From assembly GCA_033297075.1 (NCBI GenBank), contig MU858061.1, forward strand, positions 248,001 through 312,000: a stretch of DNA of 64,000 nt, in the 5' to 3' direction. The DNA is from Rhypophila decipiens. Lineage: Eukaryota; Ascomycota; Sordariomycetes; Sordariales; Naviculisporaceae. This document shows positions 1-11,440 of this stretch, one piece after another (positions within the stretch are counted from its first letter, which is position 1; each line of letters begins with the position of its first letter). The notes under the pieces are model-generated. The model had not been told where the DNA came from, did no database searches, and worked only from the letters and a program-made list of their open reading frames with translations. A program made the position numbers and the translations under genes.

Positions 1-397
1 AATACAGGGAGCCCCCTAGCAAATGAGCCCTAGAGTCCCCGCTTCTAACCGCCCTCCCCGCTATGATATCAACAAGAGAACCATTGAGCCGTTGAGGAGG
101 GGTAGCTCGTCCAAGTCTCTGCCGAGGGCATCATTTTTGCCTTGGCCACTCATGCGAACTCAGAATCCGATTGTCCGAATACTCATGCTGTCATGTTTCA
201 ACTACTATGGAAATGAGAATACAATATTTTGTATTCGTTTCAACTTGACCAAGATGCTTGCCTGCTACCTAGGTATCCAAACTCATATCCAAAATTTCCC
301 AAAGACAGCAAGTACTATAACTCACAAACCAAGCCAAATCCCAATAACTCCGTGACCATAACCATGAACACCATACCTATCCAAACCTCACTGTCTA
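1..397. other. Left-edge intergenic stretch
   Basis: This lies downstream of the carbonic anhydrase gene and probably holds its 3' UTR. The short open frames are pyrimidine-rich and resemble no protein family. I see no RNA gene. Confidence 0.4.
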
Positions 398-1261
398 CTA
401 CTGAACAGCCATCCCCGCAACCCCCCCTCTAAAAACCAACTGCGCATGCCTCCCCCTAACAACCTCCTCTCCCCCCCCAACGCCAGGAATCCGCCCCTTG
501 CCCGTCCCAAAGCCTAGATCTTTAATCCTTCCACAGGCAATATCAAACAAACACCCATGAACCTCCAGCCCCCTCTCCTTAATCGCCTCCAGCACAGTAA
601 CGTTACTCATCAGCACATTCACCCCAGCCTGGACATTCAACTCCGCGATCCTCACCGCCCTCGCAGCAGTCTCTTTGATAGCACTCAACTCCTCCTCATG
701 CTGGAAGCGTACCGCTTTGAGTGGTGTAAGCCAGGTATCGAGGACCCCGCCGACGCGCGTGTCCGAGAGGGCGGCGACGGCTCCGCCGCAGCAGGTGTGT
801 CCGCACAGGACTACGTGCTTCACTTTGAGGTGGGCGACGGCGTATTCGATTACTGCGGAGGTGTTGATGTCGGTGGGGGAGATGATGTTTGCTATGTTGC
901 GGTGGACGAACACGTCGCCTGGTTGCAGGCCTAGGATTGTGGTCTCTGGGCAGCGCGAGTCGGAGCAGCCTAGCCATACTGTTACACCACATGGCACAGT
1001 TAGAGGATGAGGTAGGTAGATTGTTGGGGGAGGGGAAAAGGCTTGCTTACGGATCTGGGGAGATTGGCCTGATGCTAGCTTTGGAAAGAATTGTGGGTTT
1101 TGGTGCGCTTTGTACCCTGCCCAGGCGTTGTTTGAGCTGAGGGCGTAGAGGAATGTGTCTTTGTGTGTTGAGGGGCGTGTTAGTATGGTTTTTTATTTGC
1201 TGGTGGGAAAGGGGAAGGGGGGATGTCGAGTAAGTAAATACGTACCTTGTTGCTGAGCCAT
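398..1261 (-). CDS. Beta-class carbonic anhydrase
   Basis: Zinc enzyme interconverting CO2 and bicarbonate, supplying bicarbonate to carboxylases; probably cytosolic, like yeast Nce103. Three exons join in frame: 1261-1246, 1158-1051 and 978-398, giving 234 aa. The start encodes MAQQQD, and both introns are GT-AG (donors GTACGT and GTAAGC). The beta-class zinc and catalytic residues are visible: the CSDSR motif (Cys46, Asp48, Arg50) and the second-sphere pair His102 and Cys105 in GHTCC. The length fits the short fungal cytosolic form, and I see no clear mitochondrial presequence. The exon 3 open frame continues upstream to an internal methionine inside intron 2, which would lose the first catalytic segment context, so the spliced start is preferred. 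The family call is firm; the exact first exon is inferred from splice signals. Confidence 0.9.
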
Positions 1262-3443
1262 TGTGACGGACTTATTGGGGTGTTGTGTTCAAGCAAGTAA
1301 ATAAATGATTAGAGAAGCTCCGTAAATATCGAGCAAAGTAGGTATCCGGACAAAAGAAGTTTTGATAGAGGTGGGAAACACCAAAAAGATATAAAAAAGA
1401 CGAGCGAGGGATTTTCTAGTTCCGATTATCGTCTTATATAGTCGGTGGTGGTGGTGCCTTCGTTCGGTCAGACCGGATCAAGGGGGGGGGCGGAAGCAGC
1501 TTGATATCTCTGGCTGATGGGACCGGGGGTGCGGGTTGGTGGGGAGGACAGCAATTCCGATGGATCGGAGAATGCAAAAGAAATCAGCAATTCCGTTTTT
1601 CTTCGGAGCTGTACAAAATCTCTGTGCTGCAATAAATTCGAGTCCTTGTCCAATGCCGGTTGGGTGAGTTCACAGCCAAGTTACCAGGCTTGGCTCAACT
1701 TGGGTAGTATGGTTGGTGTAAGTGGATTTGTGGGCTGTTTCCCCCACGGTTTTTGGTGTTCTGTGTGAGTCTTGTGGTGTTGTGTTCTCTTTTTTTCGGT
1801 AGGGGCCGACGATTGACTCGATCGAGAGAGAATCTGACTGGCCGTCGATGTTGATATTTGAGCCGGAGGGAAAATAAGTGCCTCAACGGAATGTGTAGAG
1901 TATACCAAGACAGCACCCAAGAAAAATTAATATGGTAATTAGGGATTTCTAGCAAGAACCTGTCTATGGACCAAGAAGAAAGAGAAGGAATGATCATCAA
2001 GAGGGAAGACAATCCGGATATATATTGTATCGGAATTATGTTGCTTATGGTGATGTTCTTGTCCCCCCATGTTTCGAGTCTCATCTCTCCCTCCAATGAG
2101 CATCCAATCCACATCTCCTGGATCGAAACAATTCTGCTTGGTCCCAGGGGCACAATATGCAAGCAGGCCCCCTAGCCCCGGGTGGTTGAGGAGTTCGTCC
2201 CTGTCTGCGTTGAGACTGTTGACAGAATTCCCGTGCTGTACTGTATGCAGTTTGCTCAACATGGACTTCAACTTTGGGATGCTGTCTCGGATGAAACCCG
2301 AAAACTGCCAAGTTTAGGTCTGAGCGCGAGGCCCGGTTAAGAACCGGGGGGGCGTCTTAGCATGGGGGACATGGGTCACGATGCTGCGCTACAGGAGGGG
2401 AAGCCCTGGAGGTTTCCCTTTGGACTCCTCTAGGGTGGTGCCGGAGCATTGGGGGTCCTCGTGTATCCCACTTTATCTCGAGAATTCGGCCAACTCCCAT
2501 CTGGGGAGAATGGGAAAGAATTGCCCGTCTCGATAAGGCAAGGAGACAAGCTCGTAAAGATGAAGCTTTTCGCTGTTAGCTTCTCGGCCCTCACAGAATC
2601 TGAAGAACTTCGCATATCCGACACTCCTCGGAAATGGACCAAGGTGACAAGCTTGACCTGACAGGTGTATCCGGATTGAGTGTCACTGAACCCCCATTCG
2701 TCCGTTTACAAGCTGTCAGTTCTACGCTAATTATGTAAGAAAGCTTCAAGTGACCATGTTTTGTAACGCGAGAACCGCCGCCCCCTCACGTCTAGCACTG
2801 ACAATTTGTACTTTAATATACCACCACGAACATAACGACGACAGGTCAAAAGAATACGGGTTTGCAGCCTCGTGGATTTGATTATCACATCCTAGTGCCC
2901 CTGGACCCCCAAACCAAAGCATCAATTCCTCTGGTCGTGACCCCGGCTCAATTGCGAAACCGCCCCTGATTGTGCCGTCGATCTTTCACTTCTGTCGCAT
3001 GCTTCACCAGGAGTTGCCCACCTTCCTATCCGAAACTCATCAAGCACAAGGTGCCAACGGCGCGGGTGTCTTCAATGCACAATATCAATCCAGCCTTTGA
3101 TCAACTCAAGGCAGGTAACATGGCCCGAGTCTGGACCGCTGTCGACGCCGAGGCTCGTAACATCACCATGGAGAAACAACCCCTCCCAGGAGCTACCGTG
3201 CCATTAAACAACATCACTGCTATCATCGCGTGAAACAGAAACCCAAATGGCCCTTACAGATACATACATTCAAATGCAAGATTGGAAAGTCAATCCGCAT
3301 GTGGCGGAGGCAGGCAAGGTTTATATTTTACCCTGATCTGGTAGTGGTATATGATCCGTACGCCGTCCCAAAGTGCAAACCGCGCCAATTCCCCCGTTTT
3401 TAATGCATCACATCGTTTTTTCGTTGTGTTGGTTGTAGACCGC
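1262..3443. other. Intergenic region, no gene recognised
   Basis: About 2.2 kb between the carbonic anhydrase start and the eL8 stop. It must hold the carbonic anhydrase promoter and the eL8 3' UTR. Small open frames occur on both strands (for example 1939-2271 minus and 2970-3233 plus), but none has a recognisable domain or convincing splice partners. A perfect 7-bp stem with a 3-nt loop lies at 2332-2348. Confidence 0.4.
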
Positions 3444-4606
3444 TTAGATCTTGAGAGCGTTCTCGACAGCCTTCTTGCGCTTCTCGATGCGCTTCTGGGC
3501 CTTGTCGCCCATGATACCACCACCCCAGCGCTTGCGAGCATCCTCGTTCTTCTCGAGGTATCCCTCCTTGACGGCAGAGACGAGCTTGGACAGCTCGTTC
3601 TTGTCCTCGGAGCGGACCTCGGTGAGGGCGAGGACGGCAGCGGTCTATTGGACCTAGTTAGCTTTCTGTCTCTCAAGCAAATTCTGCGCGAGTCTCTCAC
3701 CTTCTTGTGGACGACAGTGCCGAGTCTGGCCTTGCCCTTGATGATGGCATAGGGAACGCCCATCTTGCGGCAGAGAGCGGGGAGGAAGATAACCAGCTCA
3801 ATGGGGTCGACATCGTTGGGGATGAGGACGAGGGAAGCCTTCTTGTTCTCGATCAGGCCGACAACGTGGTTGAGACCGTACTTGACGACGTAGGGCTTCT
3901 TGGAGACGTCCTCCTTCTTCTTGCCCTCCTTGATGGCGGTCGCCTCCTTGAGGAGACGCTCCTTCTTCTCGACCTTGGTCTCAGGGCGGTACTTGTTGAG
4001 GAGCTTGAAGGCCTGGGCGGCGGTGTTCTTGTCGAGGACCTGCTGGAACTGTGCGATCGCAGGAGGGACCTTCAGGCGCATGTTGAGGATCTTCTTTTGG
4101 CGTTGAAGACGGACATACTCGGGCCACTTCACCATGCGCGAGAGGTTGCGCTTGGGCTGGATGTCCTGGCCGATACCGAAGTTGCGAGCCCGCTTCTCGA
4201 GGAGGGGGTTCTGGTTGCTGCATGTTAGCGGATCGCGGACAATCGCATCGTGGGGCTTGGGGAAATTTTCGCTCACCTTAGCGGGCTTCTTGGAGCCAGC
4301 CTTTCCCTGAGGGAAGGGGGCCGGGGCGGCCTTCTTTCCAGACTTAGGAGGCTATCATTGAGAAGAAGACATCAGTAAATGTTTGTGTACATTGACTTCG
4401 GTCTTCGAGATCTCTAAGGAGAGGCCGGGTTCAAAGGCGTTTCCGCCATCCCCACGAGCCAAACTCCAGCCAAATTCATCACCTGCGGTCGTGAAACCAG
4501 CAAGCGGAAATAAACCGACGCATGTCAAGAAAATAAATTCGAGAGCATTGCAATCGGGCGTCTAGAGACGTCTTTGATCAGTTGCACTCGTTCAGGTACT
4601 CACCAT
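3444..4606 (-). CDS. rpl8: 60S ribosomal protein eL8 (L7Ae family)
   Basis: Structural protein of the large ribosomal subunit that binds kink-turn rRNA. Four exons: 4606-4604 (the ATG alone), 4351-4277, 4210-3701 and 3644-3444, giving 262 aa. The protein begins [16 protein letters not shown] and runs through [22 protein letters not shown] to the L7Ae core ([48 protein letters not shown]). Exon 4 starts [11 protein letters not shown]. For exon 3 two AGs compete: the upstream one (4218) shifts the frame, while the next (4211) restores K|NPLLEKR, as in other fungal eL8 proteins. An initiator exon of just ATG is common in fungal ribosomal protein genes. It is divergent from the NCS6-like gene across 406 bp. 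Confidence 0.95.
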
Positions 4607-5012
4607 TTTGTTGTTTGGCGGTTGTCGAAATCTGGTCCGGCTGTCGACTCTCGGAGTGCAAAGGAAATTTGGAAAGGAATTCTTGAGTACCACAATAAAA
4701 AAGAGTTGTGGATTGGCGTAGGGTACAGTCGGAAGAACTTCGGGAGTGGGCAAAGGTGGGGCAGCTTTTGTGCTTTCAGGGCTAGTGGCTGGTGCAGCTG
4801 GACAGGCGTGTTGCAGGTGGGCTTTTTTGTCTGGCAGGTGGCAGCGCGCATTAAGTTCACGCCCCTCGGTGAAACCATCACATCAGACAAAATGGCATTT
4901 GACTCATGAAAGTGCACCCGAGATTCAAGTGAAAGCCAAAGGGTCGTCGGCTTAAAATTCCCCACTGTCAAGTTCACCATCAGAACCCCGCGACATTCCA
5001 GAATCCGTGAAT
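4607..5012. promoter_or_regulatory. Bidirectional promoter, eL8 / NCS6
   Basis: 406 bp separate the two divergent start codons, so both 5' UTRs and promoters must sit here. I see no strong consensus TATA. The sharing of one promoter by a ribosomal protein and a tRNA-modification enzyme is inferred from position. Confidence 0.5.
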
Positions 5013-6227
5013 ATGGCGCCATCACTTTGTGCAATCTGCAAAACAGAGCGTGCCCTCATCAAGCGACCCAAGAACCATGCCAAGCTGTGCAAGACCTGCT
5101 TCATAACCATTTTTGAAGATGAGGTACACCACACCATCACTTCGTCCAAACTATTCTACCCCGGAGAGAAGGTCGCGATAGGAGCGTCTGGGGGCAAAGA
5201 TTCGACGGTGCTGGCCTCCGTCCTCAAGACCCTCAACGAACGTCACAACTACGGGCTGGATCTCGTGCTCTTAAGTATCGACGAAGGAATCAAAGGGTAC
5301 CGGGACGACTCACTCGAGACAGTCAAGCGGAATGCAGTCCAGTATGAGATGCCCTTAAAGGTGGTGGGTTACGACGAGCTATACGGGTGGACGATGGACC
5401 AGGTAGTCGAGACCATCGGCAAAAAAGGCAACTGCACATATTGCGGGGTTTTTCGACGACAGGCGTTGGACCGCGGCGCCAAAATGCTGGATATTAAGCA
5501 TGTCGTGACGGGACACAACGCGGATGATGTGGCCGAGACGATCTTGATGAACCTCTTGCGCGGAGACCTTTCCCGCCTCTCGCGGAGTACGAGTATTGTG
5601 ACCGGGGACAGCAAGTCTGATGTTAAGCGGAGCAAGCCCCTCAAATACGCCTATGAAAAGGAGATTGTCCTTTATGCACATCACAAGAAGCTCGACTACT
5701 TCAGTACAGAGTGCATTTACAGTCCCGAGGCTTTTCGCGGGAGTGCGAGGAGTCTCATCAAGCAGCTTGAGAGAGTACGTCCGAGTGCTATCCTGGATAT
5801 TGTCCGCAGCGGAGAGGACATGGCAAGACTTGTGCCAGGCGAGAGCTCGTCCACCTGTGGCGGAACCTGTAAGGAGAAAAAGACGACTGCTCCTGTCGCG
5901 GTAGAGGATGACATTGGCGGGTGTGGATCAACAAATAGTCGGGCTCCTGGAGGAGAAATGGCTGCCATGGAGAAGCAGCTCCGGGAGAACGAAGCTTCTG
6001 AGGGGCTCGAGGTTGATATCACCAAGACCGTGTCGCAAAGAAAGGATGGCGCAACCGATAACCAGAAGGCATTACCGCTCAGAAATGCCAACAAAAACTC
6101 GAAGCCCATTACGAGGCAGGTCCTGGGTAACTGCAAGCGCTGTGGTTATATGTCGAGTCAAGATATTTGCCAGGCGTGCATGTTACTGGAGGGGCTCAAC
6201 AAGAACAGACCACAGATTCAGATATAA
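5013..6227 (+). CDS. NCS6: Cytoplasmic tRNA 2-thiolation protein 1 (Ncs6/Ctu1)
   Basis: Catalytic subunit that, with Ncs2 and the Urm1 relay, 2-thiolates the wobble uridine (U34) of tRNA-Lys, tRNA-Glu and tRNA-Gln in the cytosol. Single exon, 404 aa from ATG 5013; the open frame runs two codons further up but only to a GTG. The PP-loop SGGKDST is at residues 59-65. An N-terminal zinc site is formed by Cys6, Cys9, Cys26 and Cys29. The central [10 protein letters not shown] and [19 protein letters not shown] segments are hallmarks of the TtcA/TtuA/Ctu1 family, and a C-terminal CxxC pair (NCKRCG, CQACM) completes the second zinc finger. Residues about 290-360 form a lower-complexity linker before that finger. 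Confidence 0.95.
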   Translation: MAPSLCAICKTERALIKRPKNHAKLCKTCFITIFEDEVHHTITSSKLFYPGEKVAIGASGGKDSTVLASVLKTLNERHNYGLDLVLLSIDEGIKGYRDDSLETVKRNAVQYEMPLKVVGYDELYGWTMDQVVETIGKKGNCTYCGVFRRQALDRGAKMLDIKHVVTGHNADDVAETILMNLLRGDLSRLSRSTSIVTGDSKSDVKRSKPLKYAYEKEIVLYAHHKKLDYFSTECIYSPEAFRGSARSLIKQLERVRPSAILDIVRSGEDMARLVPGESSSTCGGTCKEKKTTAPVAVEDDIGGCGSTNSRAPGGEMAAMEKQLRENEASEGLEVDITKTVSQRKDGATDNQKALPLRNANKNSKPITRQVLGNCKRCGYMSSQDICQACMLLEGLNKNRPQIQI

Positions 6228-6361
6228 ACATATTTAATACAGTGGAAACACACCGATGGGTGGCAGAGACAACTTTCTCTCGAACGTCTCGGACGCATCT
6301 TCTATTCTTCTAGTAAACGCGGTTTGGAAAAGCCCCTCTTCCTTTCTCTCCGCCGTGCTCT

Positions 6362-6897
6362 CTAGATTATACGTCTCTCGGCCTGGAAGACTGTCAGTAC
6401 AAAAACTCTGCTTCATGGGCCGTTTTCTGACGAGCAAGCATACCTTCCATGGGTTGTTCAACTCGAAACCTGGCGGCGCAATTGGTGCATCTGATTGCCC
6501 TCGTAAAGACCCTGTGAGTCTGCGATCACGCTCCATCACTGTGTTGATTTGTTAGCATAGTCCCTCGCCTGTCCATCATTCGTCTGTTCCGCGGGGTCCC
6601 TACTTTGCTGTCCAAAATGTTAGCATCCAGAGCCTGAAAATGCCGGGCTTGGGCAGATAAATCGAATGTACTCACCATGTCCCATTGATCGCAAGAGCGT
6701 CTCATTCTCTTTCCGCCGTTCTGCCAGTATCTGACCGCAGAGAGACCACCACCGCTAATACCGAACATCTATTCAATCGACCGCATGTCAGACCATCTCC
6801 TAGATAACCGTGATACTTCGTCGGGAGGGTTTCGGCTAGGCAGTCTTACAGCAACAATGATTCCATAGGGAATCAGGGTCTCGAAGGGAATGGGCAT
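6362..6897 (-). CDS. NADH:ubiquinone oxidoreductase MWFE subunit (NDUFA1)
   Basis: Small accessory subunit of mitochondrial complex I, anchored by one N-terminal helix in the inner membrane. The model has five exons: 6897-6850, 6768-6676, 6607-6604, 6538-6444 and 6382-6362, giving 86 aa. It starts MPIPFETLIPYGIIVA, continues MFGISGGGLSAVRYWQNGGK and ends NNPWKAERRII, the length and pattern of fungal MWFE. The third exon is only 4 nt (CAAA), and it is needed to restore the frame into MMERDRRLTGSLRGQ. Introns 2 and 3 both have branch sites (GCTAAC) and usable splice sites. Without the microexon, exon 2 joins exon 4 as ATG-TGA, an immediate stop. The family call is strong; the microexon is deduced, not observed in RNA. 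Confidence 0.85.
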
Positions 6898-7860
6898 CTT
6901 GCTTGATTTCTCGGCCTGTCGGGGTGTAAGTGGTCAACAGCTGAACGTTGGACAACATTGGAGTCGGAAGATCGAGAAGAAATCGAACATACGCAAAGCC
7001 CTGTATCGCGCTAGGTGTGGTGTTGTGTGTTGATTTGTGTCGAGCTGCAACCAAATGGGCGAGCTGCTGGCTGCAATTGAGTTGCGGTTGATCGCGATGC
7101 TGGGTGCCCGGAAGCTTGAATTGGCGAATTGGATGACCAGTGTTTGCTGCCTCAGGCAACAAAAATGCCTCCAGTGCTTGAAGCTCTGACCCCCGCCTGA
7201 GATCAGCACCTGCCCCCAAAATTCCCCAAGGACACCCCTGGTCCCCGAGCTGCACCACAATGGCCGGACAAGGTGGGGCCATCTGACTAAGCATTGATGC
7301 AAGCTCAAAGCCGGGCCGCTGCGTTGGGGTTGCCGTGCTCCTGCGGTTAGAAGCCAGCCAGCAACGAACGACCCTCAGGAGAAAGTCACGATCAGACGGA
7401 ATTATTTAGCTTTCAACCACCTTCTCTTCCTAACACCCACGAATATCCAAGATCTTGACGCGTTTAACTGCTCACCATACCCGCCAAACCATCGAAATCA
7501 TCCATTTGACTTCAATTTAGTCCGTGTTTTGCGCGTTCGGTGCCCCACTCTGTCGCGACCAGCTCAGGAACCTCCCTTCAATGCATTGCGCTTTGCGCCA
7601 CAGCCAACATTACTTTTTACCTCTGCCTCACGACTTTTGCCCGTGAACTCAGCATTTACACAAGATACGCGATCGTCATGCGCCTGGTATGAACCATTAC
7701 GGGTTCCTTATCCATAACTTGTTGGCATGACCCGGGCTCTTCGTTTGACGAGGCCTGAGAGCGTTGTGTCCGTGTTTGTGGCAGCAAACTTTTCATCCAG
7801 AGGGACCTTGACTACAACAAGCCCATACGAGTACGGAACCTTCAAAAAACAAAAACAATC
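6898..7860. promoter_or_regulatory. Bidirectional promoter, NDUFA1 / MYST acetyltransferase
   Basis: 963 bp lie between divergent start codons. This interval holds both promoters and 5' leaders. The minus-strand open frames at 6836-7308 have no recognisable domain and are taken as chance. Confidence 0.45.
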
Positions 7861-10800
7861 ATGATGGCGGATGCGCAGCTGATGGAGGAAGAGCTGCAGC
7901 AGAGTGTCATGATGTCCGAACGCGATGCAGAATACGACGAGCCCCCCGCTGATGATGATATCGTCATGGGGACCGAGATCGACCACAACTCCGACCACGA
8001 CGCCGAAATCGGTTCAACAGTCGAGGCAAGAGACCAAGACGAGGACATGGAGGACGATGATGGGGAGGACCATGAGGAAGACGACGACGAGGGCTCAGAC
8101 GACGGCGAAGAGATCGACGAGGAGGACGAGGCTCAAAATTCCGACGAGGAGGAGAGCGGCGAGAGCTCCGAGGAGGACGATGCATTTGAGGAGGACGCCG
8201 ACGGGGACGAAGACGACGATATTCCTGCTCGGGTCCGTGTACCACAGAGGCAGAGGAGAACCCGAAGTCTTGATCAAGTGCACGACGAGGATGATGAAGA
8301 CGAGGAGGGGGTCGGCGCTGTCAAGATCAGACCTGGCGAGACAGATGATGAAGATGACAGCGACCAGAGTGCTGCCTCCGATCAGGCTAGCAGTGACGCA
8401 GAATCTGAGGCTTCTAATGGATGGGACGAAGCTGCTGAAAACGGCGAAGCAGGGGACGACGATGACGACGAAGAGAACACAAATGGTAACAACTGCATAT
8501 TCTGCAAACAAGACGAGGAGAACGACCCAGCCGAGGAGTTCGAGTTGTTCTTGTGTTGTTCCCGCTGTGCCGATAATGGTACGTTGCCCAAGCCCGTGTC
8601 GTGTATCATACTTCATCTGCTAACATAGTGCAGCGCATCAACAGTGTGCACGGGAGGCGGGAGCTCTGACTGCTGCAATGAGTGAGTTTCCATCCAGCCA
8701 TGTTTTGGTGCCAAAATGCTAACTATTGCAAGGCCCCGACAATTGGAGATGTCCTGATTGTGTGGGCGAAGACTCAGACGATGGGGCAGATTCTGAAGGT
8801 GAGGAGGCCGATGTCAATGGTATACTCGCCACTGATGCCATGCCCGCCACTCGGCGATCGGCTGCGCCAAAATTAGCAAGGGATCTTCTCCCATCGCAGA
8901 AAGGGATTATCAAACCAGACTCGCATTCCATGTTTGGAGAATTAATTCTCGGCGGGGATCCACTAGACGGCTCTCGTGTGCTTAGGAAGCGCAAGACGTC
9001 GTCCGTCGAGGTGGAAGATGGTGCGATGTCGCTACGAAAACGACGGAGAAACACGGCCGATACCAGTAATGATGGTGCAGAGGAGCGCGAGGAGTCAACA
9101 CGGCCAGTTTCGGCGCGGTCCCTTCGAATCAAGTCCACACAGCATGCCACGATACAAAAAAAGACGCGGGACAGTCTTGTGGTTCAGATGCGGGTGAACG
9201 CAACGAAGCTACTTGAAATTGTGACGGGAGAACCGCGGCCGAGAGGGAGTAGACGCCGCGCTAATAGGGCAGCTGGTGCCCGAACGGCGCGGGGCCGAAA
9301 TGGGAGGCCGGCGCGGCCAGATGCTGTAGCTGCTCTGGCGAATGCCGTGACGCCCTTCACTGGCCTTCCCAGTCAGCCGTTCTTTTCCCTATATGATAAG
9401 GAGGGGGACGAGCTGAAGGGTAAACCCTATGGCGGCATCCTCACCGAGGCCGAAGCGGATACAAGCAAGACGCTTCCGACCAACGAAGACCGGCGTCTGT
9501 TTAATGATGCAAAACAAAAGGCGGAAGAGGAGTGGAGACAGCGACTGATGAAGATGCAGGCCGCCATGGAGGTGCCGCAAACGAACAGAAGGTCCAAGAA
9601 GACTTCAGGTCCTGCCAGTCAGATCGAATGTATCGAGTTTGGCGGGTGGGAGATCGACACCTGGTACGCGGCACCATATCCAGAGGAGTACAGCAGAAAT
9701 CGCGTCTTGTATATCTGCGAGTTCTGCCTCAAGTACATGAACTCTGATTACGTGGCATGGCGGCACAAGCTCAAGTGCCCGGCGAAGCATCCTCCTGGCG
9801 ACGAGATATATCGCGATGGCTCCATGTCCTTTTTCGAGGTGGACGGTCGAAGGAACCCTGTTTATTGCCAGAACCTATGTTTACTGGCCAAGCTTTTTCT
9901 CGGCTCGAAGACGCTATATTACGACGTGGAGCCATTCCTTTTCTACGTACTGTGCGAGTACGACGACCTTGGCTATCATTTCGTCGGATACTTCTCCAAG
10001 GAGAAGCGAGCGAGCAGTCAAAACAACGTGTCTTGCATTCTAACCCTTCCGATCCATCAACGAAAAGGATTTGGAAACTTGCTCATTGATTTCTCCTACC
10101 TTCTTACAAGGGTGGAGCAAAAGACTGGATCGCCAGAGAAGCCGCTGTCTGATATGGGCCTGGTATCTTATAGGAGTTACTGGCGGCTGGTTATGTGCAA
10201 GTATCTTCTCAACTACATCTCGGACGAGGACGGCGAGCGGAAGGGATTGAGCATCAAAACCATCTCGGACGATACCGGAATGACGCCAGACGATGTCATC
10301 TCGGCACTCGAAGGGCTGAGGTGTCTTGTCCGTGACCCGCAGACTCAGCTGTTTGCCTTCCGGGTCGACAAGGAGTACTGCCGGGACTACGTTGCCAAGT
10401 GGGAGGCCAAAAACTACGTTCAACTGAATCCTGCCGCCTTGACATGGACTCCGTATGTTATGGGCAAAGGCAACGCCACCAACTTTGAGCTGGGCCCTGC
10501 CATCAACGCCATCGCCCCCCGTGAAGATGTAGAGGAACAAAAACCGGATGTTTTGGTTGCAGATGTTCTGGTCACAGATGTTCTAGTCAACGGGGATGCA
10601 TCACAATCCCAACCAGAACCGGCACTGGATGAACCAGCAATCAAAGGCGAAAGTGCAGTTCTCTTGTCGACCGAAACCGAAACAGCGCCGGTTGAGCAAG
10701 TTGAGGGCAATGGGGTCGTGCCCAAGACAGAGGACAGCGACAAGCCGAATGGCATTTTGGTGAACGGAGATTCTGCAGATCACAACGCTGCACCTGCACT

Positions 10801-11440
10801 CGGACCCAAACCGGAAAATGACACGAATCTGGAGGCTGAGCAGCAACCCGAAAGGAAAGAAGGACCAGAAAACTGGAGAGAACAATACAAAGATGTCCCG
10901 CCCACGAGATTCGAGGTCGTTCCTCCGCTTGCTGGAACCCGGCGAGCCGACAGAGTTCGACTCACTGTTCCTCGACCGCCAGTTGTACGCACCGCCAGTG
11001 CCCCGCGTCCCCGGCCTAGACGACCAGGCGGTGGGTCTCGACGGACAACTTCTTCATCGAAACCCAGAACCGCCAGCAAAAGAAAGAGTGGCGGAACAGG
11101 TCGCGGACCAGGTCGTTGGCCAAAGGGCACTAAGAAGAGCGACTACGGAAACGCAGATAGTGGTCCGGGTCTGCCTCCTGGTTGGGTGGCTAAAAATCCC
11201 GAAAATCCCGACACCAAAGATGACAATGACACGGTCGAAGTCCAGACACCCGGCGTCAAGGAAACCAAGAGCCAGCGGGGCAGCGAGTCTTCATCGGGCA
11301 AGCGGACCGGGTCTATTCGGGAGGACAGTACCGCCAGCAAAGGACGGCCATCGCCGCGCTCGCAGAGTTCGCGAGACGTTGTTATGGAAGATGCTGGGAA
11401 TGAGGAGGATGGAGAAGGAGAGGAGGACACGGACGCGTAA
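7861..11440 (+). CDS. PHD-finger MYST histone acetyltransferase (Sas3/KAT6-like)
   Basis: Nuclear enzyme acetylating histone H3, expected in a NuA3-type complex. Exons 7861-8578, 8634-8681 and 8733-11440 give 1157 aa. Residues 1-200 are extremely acidic. A PHD-like zinc finger (CIFC, CCSRC, H, CAR, CPDC) spans about 212-265 and is assembled only after splicing. The MYST domain lies at about 555-835: a C2HC finger starting at Cys585 (CEFC), the active-site segment LGSKTLYYDVEPFLFY with the autoacetylated Lys, the acetyl-CoA loop QRKGFG at 698-703, and SPEKPLSDMG. The tail is low-complexity with AT-hook-like basic patches (RPRPRRPGGG, GRGPGRWPKG), which may bind DNA. The N-terminal PHD favours Sas3/KAT6 over Esa1, which has a chromodomain. 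ATG 7861 is followed directly by a second ATG. Confidence 0.9.

Noticed and set aside
2332..2348. Perfect 7-bp hairpin
   Set aside because: Too short and isolated to assign a role; no T-run, gene end or paired site nearby.
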